In this document: positions 59,426 to 64,000 of the stretch, one piece after another
Numbering within the stretch: the stretch's first letter is position 1
Layout: each line of letters starts with the position of its first letter
DNA from: Stratiolaelaps scimitus
Lineage: Eukaryota; Arthropoda; Arachnida; Mesostigmata; Laelapidae
NCBI GenBank assembly: GCA_019614645.1
Contig: JABWDB010000011.1
Location: 4,265,501-4,329,500, forward strand
Length of the DNA stretch: 64,000 nucleotides
Reading direction: 5' to 3'
Made by a program: the position numbers and the translations under genes
The notes under the pieces: model-generated
Databases searched by the model: none
Told to the model about the DNA's origin: nothing
The model's input: the letters and a program-made list of their open reading frames with translations, nothing else

Positions 59426-59814
59426 CCTTCCCTTACCTGCTGTCCTTCCCTTACTTGCTGTCCTTCCCTTACTTGCTGTCCTTCCCTTACTTGCTGTCCT
59501 TCCCTTACTTGCTGTCCTTCCCTTACTTGCTGTCCTTCCCTTAGTTGCTGTCCTGCTGTCCTTAACCTGCTGCCCAGGACAGCAAGTAAGGGCAGCACAG
59601 CAGGGTAGCAAGTTACTGAAGGACAGCAAGTAAGGGAAGGACAGCAAGTAAGGGAAGAACAGCAAGTAAGGACAGCAAGTAAGGGGTAAGGGAAGGACAG
59701 CAAGTAAGGTCCTTCCCTTACTTGCTGTCCTTCCCTCCTTGCAAGTGGACAGCAAGACACTGGACAGCACAGGACAGCAAGTAAGGGTACTTGCTGTTCT
59801 TGCCTTACTTGCTT

Positions 59815-60573
59815 CCTTACCCCTACTTGCTGTCCTTACCCCTACTTGCTGTCCTTACCCCTACTTGCTGTCCTTACCCCTACTTGCTGTCCTTACCCCT
59901 ACTTGCTGTCCTTACCCCTACTTGCTGTCCTTACCCCTACTTGCTGTCCTTACCCCTACTTGCTGTCCTTACCCCTACTTGCTGTCCTTACCCCTACTTG
60001 CTGTCCTTACCCCTACTTGCTGTCCTTACCCCTACTTGCTGTCCTTACCCCTACTTGCTGTCCTTACCCCTACTTGCTGTCCTTACCCCTACTTGCTGTC
60101 CTTACCCCTACTTGCTGTCCTTACCCCTACTTGCTGTCCTTACCCCTACTTGCTGTCCTTACCCCTACTTGCTGTCCTTACCCCTACTTGCTGTCCTTAC
60201 CCCTACTTGCTGTCCTTACCCCTACTTGCTGTCCTTACCCCTACTTGCTGTCCTTACCCCTACTTGCTGTCCTTACCCCTACTTGCTGTCCTTACCCCTA
60301 CTTGCTGTCCTTACCCCTACTTGCTGTCCTTACCCCTACTTGCTGTCCTTACCCCTACTTGCTGTCCTTACCCCTACTTGCTGTCCTTACCCCTACTTGC
60401 TGTCCTTACCCCTACTTGCTGTCCTTACCCCTACTTGCTGTCCTTACCCCTACTTGCTGTCCTTACCCCTACTTGCTGTCCTTACCCCTACTTGCTGTCC
60501 TTACCCCTACTTGCTGTCCTTACCCCTACTTGCTGTCCTTACCCCTACTTGCTGTCCTTACCCCTACTTGCTG
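59815..60573 (+). repeat. Homogeneous 19-bp array, about 40 copies
   Basis: About 40 head-to-tail copies of CTTGCTGTCCTTACCCCTA in one orientation with essentially no variation. The unit is the 18-bp satellite word with one extra base and T to C changes. Confidence 0.95.
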
Positions 60574-60754
60574 CGCTACCCTCACCTGCCCTTACTGGTA
60601 AGGGGGAAGGACAGCAGGTAAGGGAAGGACAGCAGGTAAGGGAAGGACAGCAGGTAAGGGAAGGACAGCAGGTAAGGGAAGGACAGCAGGTAAGGGAAGG
60701 ACAGCAGGTAAGGGAAGGACAGCAGGTAAGGGAAGAACAGCAAGCAAGGGAACA

Positions 60755-60812
60755 TATACATGCACACAGCCACGTGACACACTCGCGTGTCACATGGCTG
60801 TGTGCATGTATA
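60755..60812. repeat. 26-bp palindrome of the second satellite module
   Basis: Arms TATACATGCACACAGCCACG... (60755-60780) and 60787-60812 with one mismatch and a 6-nt loop. Single arms of it recur throughout both satellite blocks. Confidence 0.9.
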
Positions 60813-61868
60813 GGCTTGCTGCCGCCCTCCTTCCTTGCTGTCCTTGTACTTGCTGTCCTTCCCTTACTTGCTGTTCTTCCCTTACTTGCTGTTCTTCCCT
60901 TACTTGCTGTTCTTCCCCAGGGAGGGAAGGACCCCCTTACCTGTACTGCTGTCAGTAGCCCTCCGCTAAGGGGTCCAGTCCTTACTTGCTGTCCTTCCTT
61001 ACTTGCTCTCCCCGCGAGTGTGTCACGTGGGTAAGGGAACGACAGCAAGTAAGGGAAGTTCAGTCCCTTGCTGGCTGTCCTTCCCTTACAGCAAGTAAGG
61101 ACTTGCCCCTTCCTTACTGTCCCTTCCCTTACTTGCTGTCCTTCCCTTACTTGCTGATGGCTGTGTGTGTGTGGGAAGGACAGTACTTGTCCCTCCCACA
61201 CACACAGCCATGTAAGGGAGGGACAGGGAAGGACAGCAAGTAAGGGAAGGACAGCAGGTAATTCCCATACTTGCTGTCCTTCCCTGTACAGGACAGCAAG
61301 TAAGGGAATTACCTGCTGTCCTTCCCTTGGCAAGGACATGAAGTAAGGGTCCATCCCTTACTTTGCTGTCCTTCCCTTACTTGCTGTCCTTCCCTTACCT
61401 CGCTGTCCTTCCCTTACCTTGCTGTCCTTCCCTTACCTTGCTGTCCTTCCCTTACCTCGCTGTCCTTCCCTTACCTCGCTGTCCTTCCCTTACCTCGCTG
61501 TCCTTCCCTTACCTCGCTGTCCTTCCCTTACCTCGCTGTCCCTAAGTGTGTATAGCATATCCTGCAACAGTAAGGGACAGCAAGTAAGGGAAGGGCTGCA
61601 GCAAGTAAGGGAGGGGTTAGGGAAGGACAGCCAGTAAGGGAAGCACAGCAGGTAAGGACAGCAAGTAAGGGAAGGACTTATTTGCTGTCCTTCCCTTACT
61701 GGCTGTCCTTACCCTTACTTGCTGTCCTTCCCTTACTTGCTGTCCTTCCCTTGGTACTCAGCCTTGCACAAGTAAGGTGCCGCAAGTAAGGGACAGTATA
61801 GGCTGTGAGCAACTAAGGGAAGGACAGCAGGTGAGAGAAGGACGGCATCTTTCCCTTACTTGCTGTCC

Positions 61869-62002
61869 TATATATATATATATATATATATATCTTTTTT
61901 TCTTTTTATTCACACGAGTTTGTAAAATAGATATATATATATATATATATTATTTCATTTCAGTCATATGTGTCAGGCCAGTTATATATGTATGTATATA
62001 TA
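61869..62002. repeat. (TA)n-rich junction between satellite and duplicated segment
   Basis: Three TA tracts (about 61869-61892, 61930-61951, 61991-62009) separated by short unique sequence. Confidence 0.85.
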
Positions 62003-64000
62003 TATATATTTCATTTCCGTCATATAATATTCCGTCTCTATATACACGTTGCAGAATTACGGACTTCCAAACGCGAAACTGAAACGGCCCGAACTAGGGA
62101 ACTAGGAACCGGTTACGAGACGATAACGACGTTGACCTGCCTGGTGGTCTCGCATCTCCTGTCGCAAGCATGCCACCATCCCGTAATAAAGTACTACGAA
62201 TTGCTAATGAAATAAATAGACATGGATACCTCCAAGCTAGAACAGAGAATTCGCCCAATGGAGTTATGGCTGACTATAGGCCTGAACGTGTGTATGCAGC
62301 GGACGAGTGTCGCCTGTGCGACTTCAAGGAGGTCATGACCGCTCTTCATCCACATGTGTCTCGCTTCATCAAGATGTACGCCGATTCTACTGATCTCATC
62401 TCCGAGATCATTCTGGCCTTGAAGGGTCGTGTGGCGCGGGCGCTCTTAATTGAGTTGAGTGCTACGTTTGAGGATGGAACGACGAAGCAGGATTCGGTGA
62501 GCGCACCGGAATGGCTGCCGGACGAGATGCGGGAGCGCAGTTGCTATCGTTGCCAAAAGTCCCACGGGCTGTGCATCGGGATAGCGGAGGCGCTGTTTAA
62601 CTCCTATGGTTACGCGCTCCGTTTTTATCTAAAGACCAAATTCAACGGTTTCAAGGTACGCATCCTCTTTCGAAACGATTACTCGATCGAAGTGGTCAGT
62701 GGACTAAGCACGGTGTGGCCCGTAGATTGGACGGTTGGTGCTCCGACGGGGGTTATCATCCAACCTCCGAATTCACAGAAGGAAATCGAGCATCGAGACC
62801 CTAATTTAACTCATATAGGTATGGACAAACGTGGTCGTCTGCTCGTACATCTGATTGAGCTCAGCCCGGCCGGTGAAAGGCCTATCGTTTCGATGACCAT
62901 TGACTGGATCAAACCACCAGCTAGCGTCTTCAAATGTCTCGAAACATTGTTAACGTAGACCGCCTTCTTCCCGTAGCCTGCCTTAAATGTCGTTAAAATT
63001 TCCATGAAGTACTCAACAATACTCACAAAACCATTTTCGTCGTTGTTTATTTCCATAGTCGAGCCTCAGCTGTCTCTGTTCCACTCCCGTGGTAGGCCCC
63101 TTTGCTTGTACATACTGAACGTGTAGGTGGTCGGGAACCGTAGTTCGGAAACGACTTGCGTACGGCATCGAACCATATTTATGCTGGATCATTCGACAGG
63201 GATCATTCGACAGGCATAACATGTGTAAGAGAATGGTCGAGAGTTGGGCTAGGCTAGTGATAGGAAACATTGACAAGTCTGGCACAAGTCATTGGTACAA
63301 CCGTATCCGTTTATTTCTGTCAGTGTGTCGACCTTCACGGTTGAGCCACGTCTTCCTACTCCTCCGATGGTCGGTATCTATATATTTTTATACGTTAGGG
63401 GACTTCCCCTCCCCTCCCTCCCTCACTACGTACATTCACAGGCGCACGCAGTGCCACCATCGTACAGATTCACATCATAATGCGTATCACTCTGCCATCA
63501 CGTGCGCTCTACCTACATCTCTGCTTACACATGGAATTAATCGGCGACGTGTAGGTGGTGGCAAAATACGCAACGCTGGAACAACGATCTCCGGAACGTC
63601 ATTACTTAAGGATGAGACAAAATTCTTCTTTGGGCTGTGTGTTGGAATATTGTCAGGCACAGAACCTTGTCCAAGTACAGATTTTCTTTTGAAATGGGTA
63701 ATTCTATTATATGTAAAATGTATAATTCTTTCAGCTGGGCCGATTTGTGCTTGCATGCACCGGCAGTCTAACGCGCGCTAATCAACACTTTCGTGGGTAC
63801 GGGTGCTACAGGAATGACCAAAAAAAAACCTTTCGGATCAGTTTAGGGCAGAAAATGCTATCTGATGGTATCGTTGAACGAGTTGGCCTTGATCGGACAG
63901 CAGCAGGGTACGTCTAAGGATATAACCAAGGATCCAATAAGCGTTATGACTAGATACTGCCCTCAGGTCGTTCAGTCTAGATAAAAACTCGAGGGTCTTC
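62003..64000 (+). repeat. Duplicated segment, right copy (continues past the window)
   Basis: Collinear with 42260-43978 and includes gene 62170. Retains about 390 bp (around 63200-63610) that the left copy has lost. No other gene recognised in 62959-64000. Confidence 0.85.
62170..62958 (+). CDS. CRLCDF-family protein, short-N-terminus subfamily, intact
   Basis: 262 residues, colinear without any indel with the protein from 42439. All Cys/His positions (47, 50, 125, 128, 132, 135) and the blocks PEWLPDEMRERSCYRC and VRILFRNDYSIEVVSG are unchanged. By hand alignment about 45 codons differ in amino acid and only about 4 differ silently; several changed codons differ at two positions. Changes cluster at residues 7-31, 73-82, 97-105 and 206-228. 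The reading frame has stayed open through this divergence. Function unknown; the pattern fits a fast-evolving protein. Confidence 0.75.
   Translation: MPPSRNKVLRIANEINRHGYLQARTENSPNGVMADYRPERVYAADECRLCDFKEVMTALHPHVSRFIKMYADSTDLISEIILALKGRVARALLIELSATFEDGTTKQDSVSAPEWLPDEMRERSCYRCQKSHGLCIGIAEALFNSYGYALRFYLKTKFNGFKVRILFRNDYSIEVVSGLSTVWPVDWTVGAPTGVIIQPPNSQKEIEHRDPNLTHIGMDKRGRLLVHLIELSPAGERPIVSMTIDWIKPPASVFKCLETLLT

Larger units (their letters stand above)
59426..61868. repeat. Scrambled satellite, right block
   Basis: Same 18-bp word and palindromic modules as the left block. Includes homogeneous sub-arrays: 19-bp units at 59815-60573, about eight GGTAAGGGAAGGACAGCA units at 60600-60735, and about nine 19-bp TCGCTGTCCTTCCCTTACC-type units at 61385-61540. 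Confidence 0.95.

Noticed and set aside
59739..61034. 431-residue open frame and several overlapping ones on both strands
   Set aside because: They are translations of the 18/19-bp satellite, which lacks stops in all frames. Overlapping equivalents exist in every frame, so this is a by-product of the repeat.
49183..61868. A CRISPR-like array
   Set aside because: The repeats are contiguous, flip orientation and have no regular unique spacers. The context is eukaryotic with introns and retrotransposons.

Overview
The window looks like an animal nuclear contig, most probably arthropod. The evidence is a spliced gene for a chitin-binding (Rebers-Riddiford, RR) cuticular protein, a spliced multi-HMG-box gene of the UBF/UBTF type, short GT-AG introns, and metazoan transposon families (Ty3-type LTR elements, R1-like LINE fragments, a mariner remnant, a tRNA-like SINE). 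A piece of 28S rDNA is also present. A chelicerate, perhaps a mite, would fit, but that is inference from weak evidence.

Layout. 0-13 kb is gene-bearing: a C-terminal exon on the minus strand (122-509), the cuticular gene (1989-5726, five coding exons, all junctions in phase) and the HMG-box gene (7600-13043, eleven exons). 13-19.5 kb holds decayed LINE pieces. 19.5-37.5 kb is a tandem duplication of a unit of about 6 kb. The first copy was later invaded by a young 6,098-bp Ty3-type retrotransposon (20003-26100). The second copy preserves the empty target site, so age order and a 4-bp target duplication can be read directly. 35.9-41 kb adds a diverged inverted copy of part of the unit around a dead Ty3 integrase. 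41-46.7 kb is more LINE debris with two members of a repeated gene family. About 48.1-48.4 kb is the 5' end of a 28S rRNA. 49.2-54.2 and 59.4-61.9 kb form one satellite field built from an 18-bp word in both orientations, split by a decayed LTR retrotransposon (54190-59425). 62-64 kb is a second copy of the 42.3-44.0 kb segment.

The most interesting content is a gene family I do not recognise. It has eight copies here: five intact (26297, 32336, 40796 on minus, 42439, 62170) and three broken (30107, 36132, about 44640). Each intact protein has a CxxC motif (ECRLCDF), a CxxC-x3-H-x2-C motif (SCYRCxKSHGLC), and a strongly conserved C-terminal block (VRILFRNDYSIEVV). The two paralogues at 42439 and 62170 differ in about 45 codons that change the amino acid and in only about 4 silent codons, while their flanks differ by a few percent. 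That pattern suggests diversifying selection.

Limits: exon calls rest on reading frames and splice consensus only. Family assignments come from motif recognition without a search. Boundaries of decayed elements are approximate.
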